This document shows positions 10,261 through 22,036 of a DNA stretch of 64,000 bases, one piece after another (within the stretch, counting starts at the first letter, position 1; every line of letters starts with the position of its first letter). Below the pieces are notes generated by a model that was given only the letters and a program-made list of their open reading frames with translations, had not been told where the DNA came from and made no database searches. This DNA is from Paraspadella gotoi (lineage: Eukaryota > Chaetognatha), in the NCBI GenBank assembly GCA_051294375.1, contig CM119266.1:21155987-21219986 (forward strand), written 5' to 3'. Both the position numbers and the translations under genes were made by a program.

Positions 10261-10709
10261 AGGCGCCAATTTGCGAGAATAAACAGATTAGTTCTCGGTC
10301 TGCGATGTTTTTTTTTTAAATCGAGCTTTTTTGAGAGATTCTGAAAAAAAAAAGTGGAAGCTTGGCGAAATCGGGAAAACGTCATATTTTTTTTTCCATT
10401 GAATTAAATATTCAGGCGTTATTCCAAGAATTATTAAAGTAAAATTGAATTTTTACCAAATTCTCCTTTATATCATATGTTTCAATCATTTTTGAAGAAA
10501 ATTAAACGGTTTTTTCGCTCAAGGGACCGGTTCGAAAATTGTGGACTCTTACTCATTTTTTTTATTCATTTTGCACGTGATTTCGAAACGGTAAAAAAGA
10601 ATCGTTAAGATTTTCACGATGATGGTCCCTTCACACTTGAAGTTTTTAAACGCGAAAAAAACTTGAAAATTGAACTCTTGAACGCTGTACGAAAAAAAAA
10701 CTATAATGA

Positions 10710-10961
10710 ATGACAATATACTTCGTGCTGTTTAATTTATTCCAAGTTCAAACGATAGACCTTCACGCTGAGGAACAAAAAAGGAAAAATCTAAAAAAAT
10801 CTCAATCTATACACCTGAGAGAGGATTCTTGTTTTTTTTCGATAACCTCTTACGCTTACTACCCGTCGGTGAACAGAAATATCACTTTCGACGCTAAGAA
10901 GCAAAAATCTCGACAACCCCGATCGTTTGTTCTAAATATTACTTGTCTGATCAAAAAATAA
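10710..10961 (+). CDS. 83-aa ORF with signal-like start
   Basis: In AT-rich sequence an 83-codon frame starts at ATG 10710 with a hydrophobic leader (MTIYFVLFNLFQVQ), then a polar basic middle (EEQKRKNLKKSQS) and two N-glycosylation sequons (NIT twice) near the C-terminus. That would suit a small secreted protein. The start context is poor (T at -3). A chance frame is possible. No family recognised. Confidence 0.28.
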   Translation: MTIYFVLFNLFQVQTIDLHAEEQKRKNLKKSQSIHLREDSCFFSITSYAYYPSVNRNITFDAKKQKSRQPRSFVLNITCLIKK

Positions 10962-10964
10962 AAA

Positions 10965-12430
10965 TAACCAGTCACTGTAAATAAGGAATTTTGGTAAAGC
11001 AAAGGATTGCGAAGGATAAAGAATTGCTTTTAAACCACAGCCGAAAAATCTAATACTGAAAAAAAAATTTAATATTTTTATTTCATAAATTTTACTCGAA
11101 ACAAACCGGAAGAAAAGTAAGAGAAGCCTTCTTGAAAACGAAGAAGTGGCAAATATCCTTCTTTTTAATTAATTTTTTAATCTTATGAAAAAAATACACC
11201 CCAGTTTTATATTGAAATATGGCTGCTTTTTACTTGCCAGGCGAAAAAAAAACATATTTTTAATAAAAATTCATAATTGAAAGAGAAAACGAAGAACTCG
11301 TCAACATCGTGTAAATAGGGTGACAAAAATTTGAACTGGGGTAAGAAAGAGGGTGGTCGCTGTAAAGTAGAGTAGTCTGGTCAGTTGCAGAGAGTGGCGG
11401 GATTGTCTGGCTGTCTAGACTATTTTTGGCGCGGTATTTCGAGACAGTTTCGGTTTCAATGTAGAGTTTAAGTGTGAAAAATAGATATCAGATTTAGGAA
11501 CAACTCGTATAGAAAAATAGAATTTATAGAAGTTAGAGAATAATAGAAAACCGGTTATATACAGATATCAAAACAATACAATTTGACAAGAAAAAACAGG
11601 GAAAGAAGCGAATAAAGTTACGAAAACTTTGTTAAAATTAATTATTTTACAACACAGTTCACTGAACAGTCTCTTAATGACAGGCGCAGGACGAGAGAAA
11701 GAGGCGGTGATCGTGGTAAGGCGTAAAATAAAAAGGATAACCGTGCCGGGATGAAAGGTGAATCGCCGACGCAGCGGACTCAGCGGACGCAGCGGACACG
11801 GCAGACGCTGCAGACTTTATGCGAAACTACTCAACATAGTCGGGATCGCCAACTAGTATTACAAAAAAGAATTAAATGAAACGAATATGCGTAATAAGGC
11901 TTGGCAACTTGAAAGACGACTGCTCTGTTTAAATTGCTTATAGTTACATATCTTAAAATCAAATACAAATTTAAAGATAAAAGGAAAAAAAAACTTCTTC
12001 TCGCACCCCATCCCTACCGACGATAAAAATAGACTTCTTTGGGGATCGATCCGCCGACCTGTCGGGGTTCGCTCTTCATCCAAGATCGCCAACCTTCGCC
12101 GCGGGACGTCGCTCTTTTTTTTTCTGCGATCCAATTTGCCGCCAAAAAATTAGAACAATATAAAAGACTAAAAAGATAAAGCGGGAAAACTAACTTTTTC
12201 GTCTTTAATTTACTATTTCTTTTTTTTTCTTCTTCTTCTTCTTATTTTTTTAAAGAAAAAAAAAGGTCGATTCTTGTCTGGTAAGAATTTCCACCGACAG
12301 CGAATCCCTTTTTTTTATAAGGGAACTTTTATTAATTTAGACTCGGCGTCCTCATCTCAAGAATGTAAAAACGCGGGCGTCATCGTCGGGTTCGTTTTCG
12401 TCGTCTTCATCGTCGTCTTCATCGTCTTCG
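10965..12430. other. AT-rich stretch with a 9-bp tandem repeat
   Basis: Mostly AT-rich. At 11768-11815 a 9-bp unit close to GACGCAGCG recurs about five times with substitutions. At 11859-12125 a minus-strand frame (KKKSDVPRRRLAILDEE...) is open but lacks an ATG; it could be an exon after acceptor ATCGCAG. A plus-strand donor CTG|GTAAGA lies at 12281. Confidence 0.4.
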
Positions 12431-12435
12431 TACAG

Positions 12436-12572
12436 TCGATTCGCCTTACATCGAATTCCTTTCGCCCCGAATGACAGAGTCGGTGTTTGAGGTCAACGTT
12501 CTGACCGACGACCTCAACGACTCCTCCTCCTCCTCTCCTCCTCCTCCTCCGACCCAACTCGAAATCCTCTGA
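12436..12572 (+). CDS. candidate terminal exon, Ser/Pro-rich end
   Basis: A long pyrimidine-rich stretch of TCGTCTTCA units ends in CGTACAG at 12435, a good acceptor. The frame entered there reads DSPYIEFLSPRMTESVFEV, then LTDDLNDSSSSS, five prolines and TQLEIL before TGA at 12570-12572. An ATG at 12471 is inside. The opposite strand is also open for about 130 codons (12446-12844) with a hydrophobic start and Arg-rich middle but no ATG, so the strand is not settled. Unknown family. Confidence 0.33.
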
Positions 12573-12674
12573 CCGAAGGCGACCTCAACCCACCGCTTCC
12601 CCCCCACCTTCCTACGACCCGGCGCACCTTTTCGGATCTTCGGGTATCGCACGGCCGACCTTCTCGGCGACCCA

Positions 12675-12755
12675 CGCATGCGCGGGAATCGACGCACGCC
12701 GATCTCGCGCGCGAGGCACGTGCGAGACGCGTGCCATCGACGACTGCTGACGTCA
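12675..12755. promoter_or_regulatory. CpG-rich promoter-like cluster (NRF1-, E-box- and CRE-like)
   Basis: Within 81 bp lie CGCATGCGCG (12675-12684, near the NRF1 motif), CACGTG (12717-12722) and a perfect CRE TGACGTCA (12748-12755) in CpG-dense DNA. Such groupings are typical of TATA-less promoters. Which gene it would serve is unknown. Confidence 0.35.
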
Positions 12756-13119
12756 TCATCACCCGAGAGTCGAAGAAGACACGAAACGACGACAAGTATG
12801 AAGACGAGAGACAAATGACAAATGACGAACAGCGATAGTGACAAATGAAGATAACGACGATGATAAAAAGATGACAGATGATATGAAGAAAAGATTCGTG
12901 TAAAAAAATAATGACAAATTCTAAGACGTTGGTGATTTTAAAGAGGGATGGGTATTTCAACGATTAGAAATATTAAAAAAAATATAAAATGATTTGTAAT
13001 TTACACTTTTACATATACGTATAATCTGGGAATGGAAAATTATTAAAATAAATAAAATAAGAATGTGAAACATGATGGTCTAAAATGATTAACAGAAGTA
13101 ATTAGCCATATCAAGAGAA

Positions 13120-13474
13120 ATCGACGACGACGACGACGAAAACGACGATGACGACGAAAACGACGACGACGACGACGTGAAACGACGAAATCGGGCGACG
13201 ATTAACGGAGACTGACGAACGGCTAAGAACGACGTCAGCGGCGGCTGTCGCTCGTAAAAACCGGGCGCCATGGAAAAGGGCGCCGTAGCATCTCTCAATT
13301 CCATCGCCCCCTCCTACGCCCCCCTTCTCTTTCCCCGATATAAATCCTCTTTTGTCGATCTCGTACCTTTGCCCGCCGCGCCGAATGGAAAGGTATGATA
13401 CGCCGTCGTGGGCCGAGATTTCGAGAAAGGGGGGGATGAGGGCTGGCAATCTCCTTTGCGGAGGAGAGAGAGAG

Positions 13475-13515
<41 letters not shown>

Positions 13516-13545
13516 GAGAGAGAAGAGAGAGCAGAGAGAGAGATT
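13120..13545. repeat. ACG triplet tract and GA tract
   Basis: A GAC/ACG triplet run (about 13123-13175) is followed by a (GA)n at 13460-13542. A consensus minus-strand donor CAG|GTAAGT lies just beyond (13638/13637), but its would-be exon (13640-13784) is a GGA-rich simple sequence. Confidence 0.75.
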
Positions 13546-13789
13546 TTTTATTATATCTGCCTCTGGGCCAGAGTACAATAACCTATTTCGTCGACGCTTG
13601 ATGGTCTGTTGTCAGATCTAAGTATTCTTTCACTTACCTGAAATCGGTGTGACGAGAGACGGAGGATAGGGAAGATGAGCGATGGAGGCGAGAGGGTGAG
13701 GATGGAGGATGGAAGGATGGAGGGAGGAGGGAAAGAAAACGGGAAATGAGGGAAAATGTAAGTTAATTTAATTAATGCAGCCAATCGTA

Positions 13790-15140
13790 CTTAAGGTGGG
13801 ATGCACTCACCAAGTTATAAATAGGGTAACCAAAGCTTGGATTTTGAAAAGTAGAGGTCCAGTGATTCCGAAAATGTATGCACCTTTATTATTTTTTCAG
13901 AAACGTTGGTGTTTTTCCGAATTTTATATCTAGCTATATAAAATAAAAGAAACCTATAAGAAGACGTTTGCAGCCCAACGGCGAACAGCGTGATTTTGAT
14001 GAATTTAACATTAATTTTACTTGAGGTTGAAGGTCACCAATTTATGAGGGGATTTTCCAAATTCATTTTTCTTCATAGGAAAAAAAAAAGAAATAATGAA
14101 ATTTTGGCGTTAAATCTAATATAGTTGAAAAGGAATAAATTTTCAAAAATCCTCTCATAGAATTTCTCCCACATTTCCATACTAACGAAAAAATAATTTT
14201 AGTTTATTTTTTTTTCAACACAGTTTTCGCTCACAACTCTTTTGTTTATTTTTTTTTATTTTTTAATTTTTTTTTCTGTAGATTTAAAGAACTGAAAGTC
14301 GAGCAGAGAATCCTAAAATCGACATGCTTTTTGGTAAAATCATGATTTTTCATTTCTAGTTTAAACTGATGGCTTACGTTCTCTGAGTGTTATCAAATTT
14401 TTTTAAATTTTTTTTTTTAAATTTAAAAAATGCTGTGACAACAAAAACACGGATGGGTGAACAAGGAGGAATGCTGCACAGGGGTTTACCTTATTTTCAT
14501 CTGTGGCAAACGGGTCAAGCTTTAAAGCCAGTTTTGAATGTGGGGAACAGAACTAATTGACAAGAGGAGAGAATAACGATTGTCCATCTTGAATCAGAGA
14601 CATCTATGGCACCATAGTGTTCTATCTGCAGAGGATCCGATCTGCAGATCCAATGGGACCCCCGGAAAAATTTTGTCCCCCCCCTTTGACTTTTAAAAAT
14701 TGTACAATTTTTGTATAACTCTTTTAGGTAAAAAAATGGTATAGGCATTCATTAACAATATGTATTCTGCACTCTCTTCTAACAAAAGTTTATATTTTCA
14801 TCCTTAATTGATACATTGACATCATAAGAATGACTAGCTTTAGGTATAGTTTAAAACTGAGGTAGCTGATGTTAATTGATAAAAAGAATTAAATTCGCTT
14901 TTTTAAAAAATGATTTAACCGTCTTGAATGAATTTTTTAGGTTTACCGATAAAAAAAATTGCCCGATTTTTGGTGGCTCTGAAGCTAAACCTTATCATTT
15001 GAAATTTTTTTTTATTTTAAACACGGAAGGAAATTACTTCTTTTACCATAAAAATAATTTGTATAGAAGCTTTATGCAATTCTTGTTTGAATGATCCAGG
15101 CCTTAACAAATACGCAAGCATCCTAATTCAATTACTTATT
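13790..15140. other. AT-rich, no supported gene
   Basis: T-runs and A-runs. Small palindromes occur at 14605-14645 (CTATGGCACCATAG; GATCTGCAGATC). There are no convincing exons or repeat families. Confidence 0.5.
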
Positions 15141-15144
15141 CTAC

Positions 15145-15199
<55 letters not shown>

Positions 15200-15450
15200 T
15201 GCTTTTGTTTAAAACTTCTTCGTCCTTCATTTCGAAACAAAAAAGGAGCAAATAAATAAGGGAATCCATTTCTGCGAAGATATTTTTTCTTGAAAACGAC
15301 AGAGAGAATTTAAGAAATTATTCAGCGAACCCTCTGGGCCAGAAGGAAAGAGAAGGGAAAAGAGAGAGAGAGAGAGAGAGAAGAGGAGAAGAGAGAGAGA
15401 GAGAGAGAGAGCGAGAAGAGAGAGAGAGAGAGAGCAGAAGAGAGAGAGGT
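15145..15450. repeat. two GA microsatellites
   Basis: (GA)n runs at 15145-15197 and, interrupted, at 15360-15450. Overlapping open frames are repeat readings. Confidence 0.9.
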
Positions 15451-15689
15451 TATGAGAGCGAGAGTATAAAATAGAAATAGAGAAAAAAAATAGGAAAAAA
15501 GAAAAAAAAAACAGAAAAAGTAAAAACATTTTCTCTCCTCTATCTCTCTCTCTCTAATCCTCCCCATGCGCTCCTTTTTTTGCGGAGGGGGTGCTCCGGC
15601 CATATTTTATCTCCCCTCTCCTTCGCCATTCTTCAAAAGACGAGGTCAGCGAGCAGAGATGGAAAGCGTCGCGCGATAAAAGCCCAACC

Positions 15690-15740
15690 ATGAAATGGTT
15701 AAACGTCTTTTTCGGACGCCTCGTAAATTTGGGGAAACAA
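15690..15740 (+). CDS. possible gene start running into gap
   Basis: ATG 15690 (ACC before it, A at -3) opens a frame MKWLNVFFGRLVNLGKQ that enters a 235-N gap (15741-15975). Only 17 codons are visible, so this is a weak call; a hydrophobic/basic start would fit a targeting or membrane segment. Confidence 0.15.
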
Positions 15741-15975
15741 NNNNNNNNNNNNNNNNNNNNNNNNNNNNNNNNNNNNNNNNNNNNNNNNNNNNNNNNNNNN
15801 NNNNNNNNNNNNNNNNNNNNNNNNNNNNNNNNNNNNNNNNNNNNNNNNNNNNNNNNNNNNNNNNNNNNNNNNNNNNNNNNNNNNNNNNNNNNNNNNNNNN
15901 NNNNNNNNNNNNNNNNNNNNNNNNNNNNNNNNNNNNNNNNNNNNNNNNNNNNNNNNNNNNNNNNNNNNNNNNNNN
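15741..15975. other. assembly gap, 235 N
   Basis: Unsequenced. The following 500 bp (15976-16500) are AT-rich without a recognised feature. Confidence 0.99.
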
Positions 15976-16600
15976 TTTTTTTTTTCAAGGTGAAATTTCT
16001 GAATTGAGGATAAAATGAAATTTTGACGAAAAACCTTCATTTTAGGATTTAATGTTTTTTTTTCTTGAACGATGCCGCTAAGCGGTGAAAGCGAGAAGAA
16101 CAAAAACAAAAGAGTCATAGAATAATTTACTTCGTCGTTTTTCTATTTCGGCTTTTTGACTCATAAAGAAAACGGAAAATTGAATTCAGTCTTAAATCTT
16201 TTTTGAATTGGGGATAATATAAAAAAGTATCCAACAAAATTTAGCTTCGTATGGATGGGGGTAAAGATAAAGTCGGGATAATGATAGCTCATTTTAAAAC
16301 TCTCTGCTTTCTGAGCGTCAGGCGCAGGTTAACGGGAGAAGAATAATACTTAATAAATTCATTTATTAAGAAGTTTTGCGATCATTTCATTTCTCTCGTA
16401 CAGATATAATTAAAAAATGCGAGGAACAATTCTAAGGATTGCGACCTTCAACCAAAAATAACTGTTCTTTGTTCGGCGAACAAAGTTGTAACGAGAATTT
16501 CATCAGAGAGATGTTACAATTTCAAGGCTTTCTTGATCATTTAATGTCAAAAATTGTTCTGTAAAAGGCAAATAAGGCAGAGAGAAAGCAAGAAAGAGAG

Positions 16601-16604
<4 letters not shown>

Positions 16605-16661
<57 letters not shown>

Positions 16662-16891
16662 AAGAAACCTTGCCAACCCGAGATGAATCCTCAGAAATAT
16701 TTTTGACTGTCTCCTAAACTTTATTTTAAATGTCATAAGAATTACGTGACGAGACGGTTTTATTTAGTGTTAGTGCTTTTTACTCATCGCGGCTCGTGTA
16801 TAAAATTTCAACCGATTATAATTGGGTAAATTTAATAAACTTTTATAGAGTGTAAAAGCAAAAATGCGTTCCGTCTGTCGGCCTGCCGGTC

Positions 16892-16968
<77 letters not shown>
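16605..16968. repeat. AG tract and CT tract in inverted orientation
   Basis: (AG)n at 16605-16656 and (CT)n at 16895-16968 are mutually complementary and 240 bp apart. Confidence 0.9.
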
Positions 16969-16969
<1 letters not shown>

Positions 16970-17044
16970 GTCTACGTCAAAGATCTGTTAGATTTTAGGT
17001 CGGGGTGTAAGATGACAACACAAATAAGATACGGCGGTGGATGA

Positions 17045-17380
17045 ATGCAGCGAGAGAGTCGGCGCTGGCGGGAGAGATATCATCATCATATCAACAGCAG
17101 CGCTATTATGCGAACAAATTCGACAGTGCGGCCTTGGGACGAGTTGGTGTGCAATGTGCAACGTACGATGTGCAACGAACGTAATAATATAATAATATTT
17201 AAAGTTAACATTATTGACGTCGTGCGAGGGCGAGCTGGAAAAACCTCCTTCCATTTCTCTTCTCTTTTCTCTCTGACAGAGATAAAAGCTTCCACCACCG
17301 AAAAATCCCATTCCTTAATTGGTTATGACACCCACTTAAACGATATCAGATTCTCGATTTTTTTTGGGGGGGAGAGATGA
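17045..17380 (+). CDS. 111-aa ORF, unknown protein
   Basis: ATG 17045 opens a frame of mixed, non-repetitive composition: MQRESRRWRERYHHH, a middle with two Cys (DELVCNVQRTMCNERNN), a Val/Ile segment (IIIFKVNIIDVVRG) and a Ser/Thr-rich end closing FFGGER. The start overlaps another ATG (17041) in a different frame and has T at -3, so entry by splicing (acceptor GAATGCAG at 17050, or the strong CTCTGACAG at 17279) is as likely. The minus strand is open too (16988-17311) without a good ATG. No family recognised. Confidence 0.3.
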   Translation: MQRESRRWRERYHHHINSSAIMRTNSTVRPWDELVCNVQRTMCNERNNIIIFKVNIIDVVRGRAGKTSFHFSSLFSLTEIKASTTEKSHSLIGYDTHLNDIRFSIFFGGER

Positions 17381-17384
17381 GTTA

Positions 17385-17886
17385 GAGAGAAAAGAGAGGA
17401 GAGAGAGACAAGAAAATGAAAATATATTTTTATGAATAAAAAAATTTGTTTACAAAATACATTTATTCACTCCCGATATTAGTTTTCGGTTTAAAAACCA
17501 CCGAGAGGAAAAACAATGCCAATCGTTTTGAAAATCGTAAACCTAAAATGAAAAAAAAGAGAAAGTTAAGTTAATTTCTAATTTTAGGTGAGCAAACGAG
17601 GAAAGTAAAAAGTAAATTAATTTAGAGAGAAAAAAATCTGTCGCCATCATAACGACCAAAAAATTAAACGGTAATTGTTTAGGTGTCTGGATAAAAAATA
17701 GAAAAAAAATAGAAAAAAAATAGAATTAGTGATTTTAGTTTAAGCTGAACCGGGGCAAGGCGATACTATGTACGAAAAGCAGTTTGTTAAAATTTAGAAA
17801 GGGAGAGGGACAGAGCAAGAAGAATAGAAGAAAATGGTGAGCCATTTTCATATTTCCGGCCAGTCGTCTGTGGGGCCAATTGTCCC

Positions 17887-17890
<4 letters not shown>
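17385..17890. other. AT-rich, no feature
   Basis: A-rich with a short GA run at 17385-17410. Nothing supported. Confidence 0.5.

Positions 17891-17980
<90 letters not shown>
17890..17980. repeat. CT microsatellite
   Basis: About 45 uninterrupted CT units, lying 70 bp before a strong acceptor at 18050. Confidence 0.95.
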
Positions 17981-17981
<1 letters not shown>

Positions 17982-18050
17982 GCCATTCCCATACCGGCGG
18001 CCGATTGATCAAATATTCCCTCATTAACTTTGCTCTTCCTCTTCCCACAG

Positions 18051-18201
18051 AAGACAGAATCGTGGGGGACAAAAAATCGGATCTTTCGGTCATCGGTTTC
18101 GGCCTCTGGGTCAGTATCCTCCCTTTTTAGGTGAGACATCGATTCTTGACACCACCTCCTCCTCCTCCTTCTCCTCCTACTCATCCAAATGCCGGAGATG
18201 A
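18051..18201 (+). CDS. candidate terminal exon
   Basis: Acceptor CTTCCTCTTCCCACAG ends at 18050, one of the best in the window. The longest frame from there (one leading base) runs 49 codons: RQNRGGQKIGSFGHRFRPL, GQYPPFLGETSILDTT, a Ser-rich stretch and SKCRR before TGA at 18199-18201. Two other frames are open to about 18130; one ends in a membrane-like GFGLWVSILPF, and a donor-like AG|GTGAGA at 18131 could end the exon early. The frame is therefore not settled. Unknown family. Confidence 0.32.
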
Positions 18202-18419
18202 CACTCGGTCGTCGCGCGCGTTTATGAAATGCAGACACGTGCGACGCCACGCGGTCGAGTTCATCCCTCAAATCGAACCAACAAATTTGCAGATGTTCAT
18301 TTTTTTTCGTTGGAAAAATGAAGGGTACAACTTCACGGTCATAGCTCCAGTGTTCGCATAGTTTATTATATAAATTTTGTATGCCGTGCCCATGCGTAAT
18401 TTCTATTGTATCGAAATTA

Positions 18420-18943
18420 TATCAAAATCTAAAGGACAGTTGTACCCCACTTCTGTTTGTTTATCCCAGGATTTAATTTTATACATGTTTTTAATATTTA
18501 AGAACCAATCCATAATTCTAATCACTAATCTTAAACTCTAACCCTAAAACATTATCCCTAATTTCTAACTCTAATCTTCAATCTTTAAAATTTTTCCCTA
18601 ACCTAACTAATAACAAACCAAGTCCCTAACCTTAATTACTAACCTAATTCCTAACCTAATCTTTAACCCTAACCTCATTGTGATTAAACTTTCTTTCGTT
18701 GTGTTTTTAGATATTTGAAATTAAAGACGAAGTCTTGATACAGCAACGATTTTATTTTTATTGTACAGACAAGTTTCGGCTTTCATTCAAGCCGAAACTT
18801 GTCTGTACAATAAAAATAAAATCGTTGCTGTATCAAGACTTCGTCTTTAATTTCAAATAACCCTAACCTCTAACCTAATCATTAGTTAAAAAAATTAACT
18901 TAATTCCGAATTTAAGATAAAATAGGGCGTTCTGGAAATATAA
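18420..18943 (-). repeat. R2 repeat copy 1 with telomere-like CCCTAA units
   Basis: The plus strand shows degenerate CCCTAA/CCTAA units (about 18535-18680 and 18857-18885). On the minus strand the ends match a second copy at 44667-44930: one end reads CTGGGATAAACAAACAGAA (44.87 kb: CTGGGATAAACGAACAGAA), the other AAATTCGGAATTAAGTTAATT-like sequence shared with 44.69 kb. The array is interrupted by the palindrome at 18712-18859. These are two diverged members of one dispersed family, not a telomere. Confidence 0.6.
18712..18859. repeat. perfect 71-bp inverted repeat, 6-nt spacer (MITE-like)
   Basis: 18712-18782 is exactly the reverse complement of 18789-18859; the loop is CATTCA. The outermost dinucleotides are TA on both sides, as a TA target duplication would give, and the insertion point is inside the R2 repeat. 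Arms contain GCCGAAACTTGTCTGTAC and end TTTCAAA. Best explanations: a fold-back element or MITE of the Tc1/mariner insertion type, two head-to-head element ends, or a sequencing fold-back artefact. Confidence 0.75.
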
Positions 18944-19129
18944 GGCCAAGTGGTTATATCTGGATTACTTTTGTGTGCGATATCAAAAAAATTAAATAGA
19001 GAGAGTTTAGAAGTTTCGGACAAGCGCTTTATATACGTACAAACTCTTCCTTATTTCTCTTTCACCTCCCGTGTTTTGATTTGCTTACCACATCTTGTTA
19101 TCACAGACAGGATCTATCTCGATCGCCCA

Positions 19130-21480
19130 TAACACGCTCGGGGCGATCTCCCCTCTTCCTTTATGCAAATGATATCCTTCAAGTGACCCCCAACTCCCTC
19201 GCCCGAAAAAGCCTCCGCCGATCGAGACCCTCGCGGCGACGTGTCACGTGATCTAAGGTATCACGCGAACCGGGGTTAATTTTTTTTCCTTTAAGGGTTT
19301 TTTTTTGGGTGGACTGTGCTTGACGTTTGAATACTGGCATTGCTGGCGATGACGAAACAACAGCACCTTCTATCGCTATAGCTATCGCTGAACGTCATCA
19401 TTTATTTTTTTCCCGATCTTGTCGACACCGTGTTTTTTTGTTTTTTTTCCTGGGCGATCGATCCGAGACGTCGGGAGGCGCGGCTTTCGACGCTGAACAA
19501 CAACAAACAAAAGACGTAAACGCGATTTGACTGAGATACGATCGAGTCAGGGGCAGAGTGGGTCGAGGCCAGAAAGCGCGGCCATCCATCAACTGAGCCT
19601 TGGACGAAGACGAGCGCGATAATTGTACGAGTCTCTTTATCAAATATCAAAAACAATAACAAAAAACAATAATTCCCCGTTAAGGAGGGGAAAAATAATC
19701 AAAATATTAATATTTTCCTCGCTATCCACTTCGGCGTTACGTGTTTTCGCTCCGTTGTCTAAACAAATATTCCTAGAGCGAATTTCTTCGCAGAGTCAAC
19801 AGGATTCGATATCATAAATCGAAGCCGCTCGATATTTCACGCGGATTTCACAACATCGCTGCATCAATAACATTTTCCCCTTCTCCCCCTTTTCCATCTC
19901 CTTACGACTTCCGCCCGATCTTAATTCGTTACATCAACTTCCTTCTGCAACGCATTTCCCGTAATCCATCTCCCCTGTGTTATCGTCGTTATCGTCGTTT
20001 TCGTTGTCGTCGTCGTCTTCAAAGCGATTTCCCGTGGTAACCTTCGTAACTATGAACACATCCTTTTTCCGTTTTCTCACTTAGGGTTCTTTGGCTCAAT
20101 GGCAGGGTTTACTTTTTGCTTCAGACAAGAGCCGCACTACAGACAAGTTGTAGTCTACATATATATATACTGTTACACTTAATCGCGCAAAATAGTTTTC
20201 TCAAACTTCCGTGTGTTTTCATAACGAAGGTGCATTTTCTTGCGAAAAAAAAATCGTCTCTTTTCGGGTTCACCTTTCTCACAACCTCATTCCCAGATCT
20301 ATTAGGTTGTTTCAACCCCACTGCCTCTCTGCACTCACCCCTCAGACACCCCGAGCCTTAGCACCCCAGTCTATTTCCTTTAATCCTAACAACGCTATAT
20401 CTTTGCCCGTCGGCTACGTTCTGACCTCAATACTCTTACAACTCGGAATCCCGAAAGGGAGGGGAGCGGGGAAAAGGGGCGAGTTGTGGACGGAAGAGAA
20501 AAGCTGAGCGAGAAGATGCTGACGCTGGAAATAAGCGGCAGCGGCCGCCAAAGGCGCGGCAGGAACCGCGGTGAGACAAAGCCACAAACTTTCTCTGAAA
20601 TTCAGTTTCTAGATTCTGAGAGGATATATTTTGTATCCTGGTATAATAACTAGACCCTAACCGCAGAAATCAATTCGACTACCGCGGTTGTTTTGTGAAG
20701 AAAGCAAAAAAACGTTGTAGCGTAGAGACGATGCTACACACAGCAATGTCTAGAATAATAATAAAAAGTTTTCCCACCATAATTACTAGAATGTGTCTCC
20801 CGAATAAAACAATTCCTGCGAAAAAAAACTTAAACACCCAAAACCTAAGAAACAGAAAACCAAAGATATCACTGAAAACAGATCACCCATTAAAAAACAA
20901 CTGAAAAAACTCCAAACTAAACAGTAAAAAACACAAAATACGATTTTTTCCCCAAAACACGAAATAGAAAACTCTCGACGCCGGGTCGGATATCATATTC
21001 GTGTCAAAGGTTAATAAGGCGAACGAGACTCTAACACCTCGTCGAAACCCGAGGCGACTAAATCGCTCTCCGTTTAGCCAAAATCATTTTTAATTAATAA
21101 TTTTTTCTTTGTGGACATTAATAAAAAAATGGGACGGGTGCCAATGGAGATGGTGGCGTTCGCCGTCGGTGGAATGGTGGTGGGTTTAAGGTGGTTGGAG
21201 AGTCGAGAGATGCGGGAGGTTGGCCGGAGATTGGGTCGGTGGTGTTCGATTGGGTAATGGAATTGTTAAAGGTACTGGGTTAACAGTCGAGTAGTGATTT
21301 GGGATTTTCTAAGTTGGATTTTCCAGAAATTACTTTAGTAGTCTTATTTGTTTATCTTGGTGAGCTGGTTGTAGTTTGGTGGTCAAAAGTTGGACCGAGG
21401 TAAGTTAAATGGTGAGTCTCGGACGGATGGGCGACAGACACTTCTTCAACCGTCGCAGCGCAAGTCGGACATTCCGTCCT
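19130..21480. other. mixed stretch, no well-supported gene
   Basis: CpG-bearing patches at 19130-19260 (with E-box TCACGTGA at 19244-19251), 19330-19600 and 20400-20600 alternate with AT-rich DNA and TCG triplets (19985-20015). Weak minus frame 19398-19585 (MDGRAFWPRPTLP...) and plus frame 20731-20904 (MLHTAMSRIIIKSF...) are open; neither has splice or context support. A G-rich strand-biased block spans 21120-21290. A plus-strand donor CGAG|GTAAGTT lies at 21399. Confidence 0.35.
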
Positions 21481-21485
21481 TGTGG

Positions 21486-21788
21486 ATGATTAGCGTCAAT
21501 AGTTTTGATAGGGTGACGAAACTCGTCGTTGTTGTACCAGTTGTCATTGTTGTACGAAACTTAAAATACTTGAGGTCATCCAGCGTTTGGAACGACGTGG
21601 GGTCGTCCTTCTTAAACCTCTCAAGGTTTAAAACGAAGAGATACTCAACTGGGGAGAATAAAACCAGTAAACTCAAACTTTTCGGAAAGGGAAAGAGAAA
21701 CAGAGAGAGACAGAGAGAGAAAAAAAACCGCGAAAATAAACTGTCGATCGAAATTAAAGACGATGAAAATTTGAGGAATTATCCGTGA
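21486..21788 (+). CDS. 100-aa ORF with Val-rich hydrophobic core
   Basis: ATG 21486 opens MISVNSFDRVTK, a short hydrophobic run LVVVVPVVIVV made by GTC/GTT triplets, then a polar region and a very basic/charged tail (GKGKRNRERQREKKNRENK, then SIEIKDDENL) ending at TGA. That would fit a single-pass membrane protein with a cytosolic basic tail, but the core is only 11 residues and triplet-derived. Start context is weak. No family recognised. Confidence 0.25.
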   Translation: MISVNSFDRVTKLVVVVPVVIVVRNLKYLRSSSVWNDVGSSFLNLSRFKTKRYSTGENKTSKLKLFGKGKRNRERQREKKNRENKLSIEIKDDENLRNYP

Positions 21789-22036
21789 CCGTTTTGACAA
21801 GTTTACGTCAAAATATTTTCTAAATACGAAACAAAGAATTGAATAAAAAAGTTTTAAATTGAGAGATCGAAGCATGTACACTTTACCCCAAGACACGCAA
21901 CCTCGAAAAGAACAAAGAATGTTATTGTGTGTGTGTGCGAGTGTTTTTATGTGTGTCGATGGGTGTAGAGGGCCCAAAAATTCGTCAAGGTCTCCACAAA
22001 GAACGAAAGTAATCTTTTTTTTTTGTCTTTTTTTAG

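Noticed and set aside
9810-10385. 191-codon minus-strand ORF from ATG 10385
   Set aside because: Phe runs are the complement of A-runs on the plus strand, where a strong-context charged frame lies; kept only as an alternative.
13640-13784. Minus-strand exon ending at the consensus donor CAG|GTAAGT
   Set aside because: The would-be exon is GGA/TCC-rich simple sequence without ATG; the donor alone is not enough.
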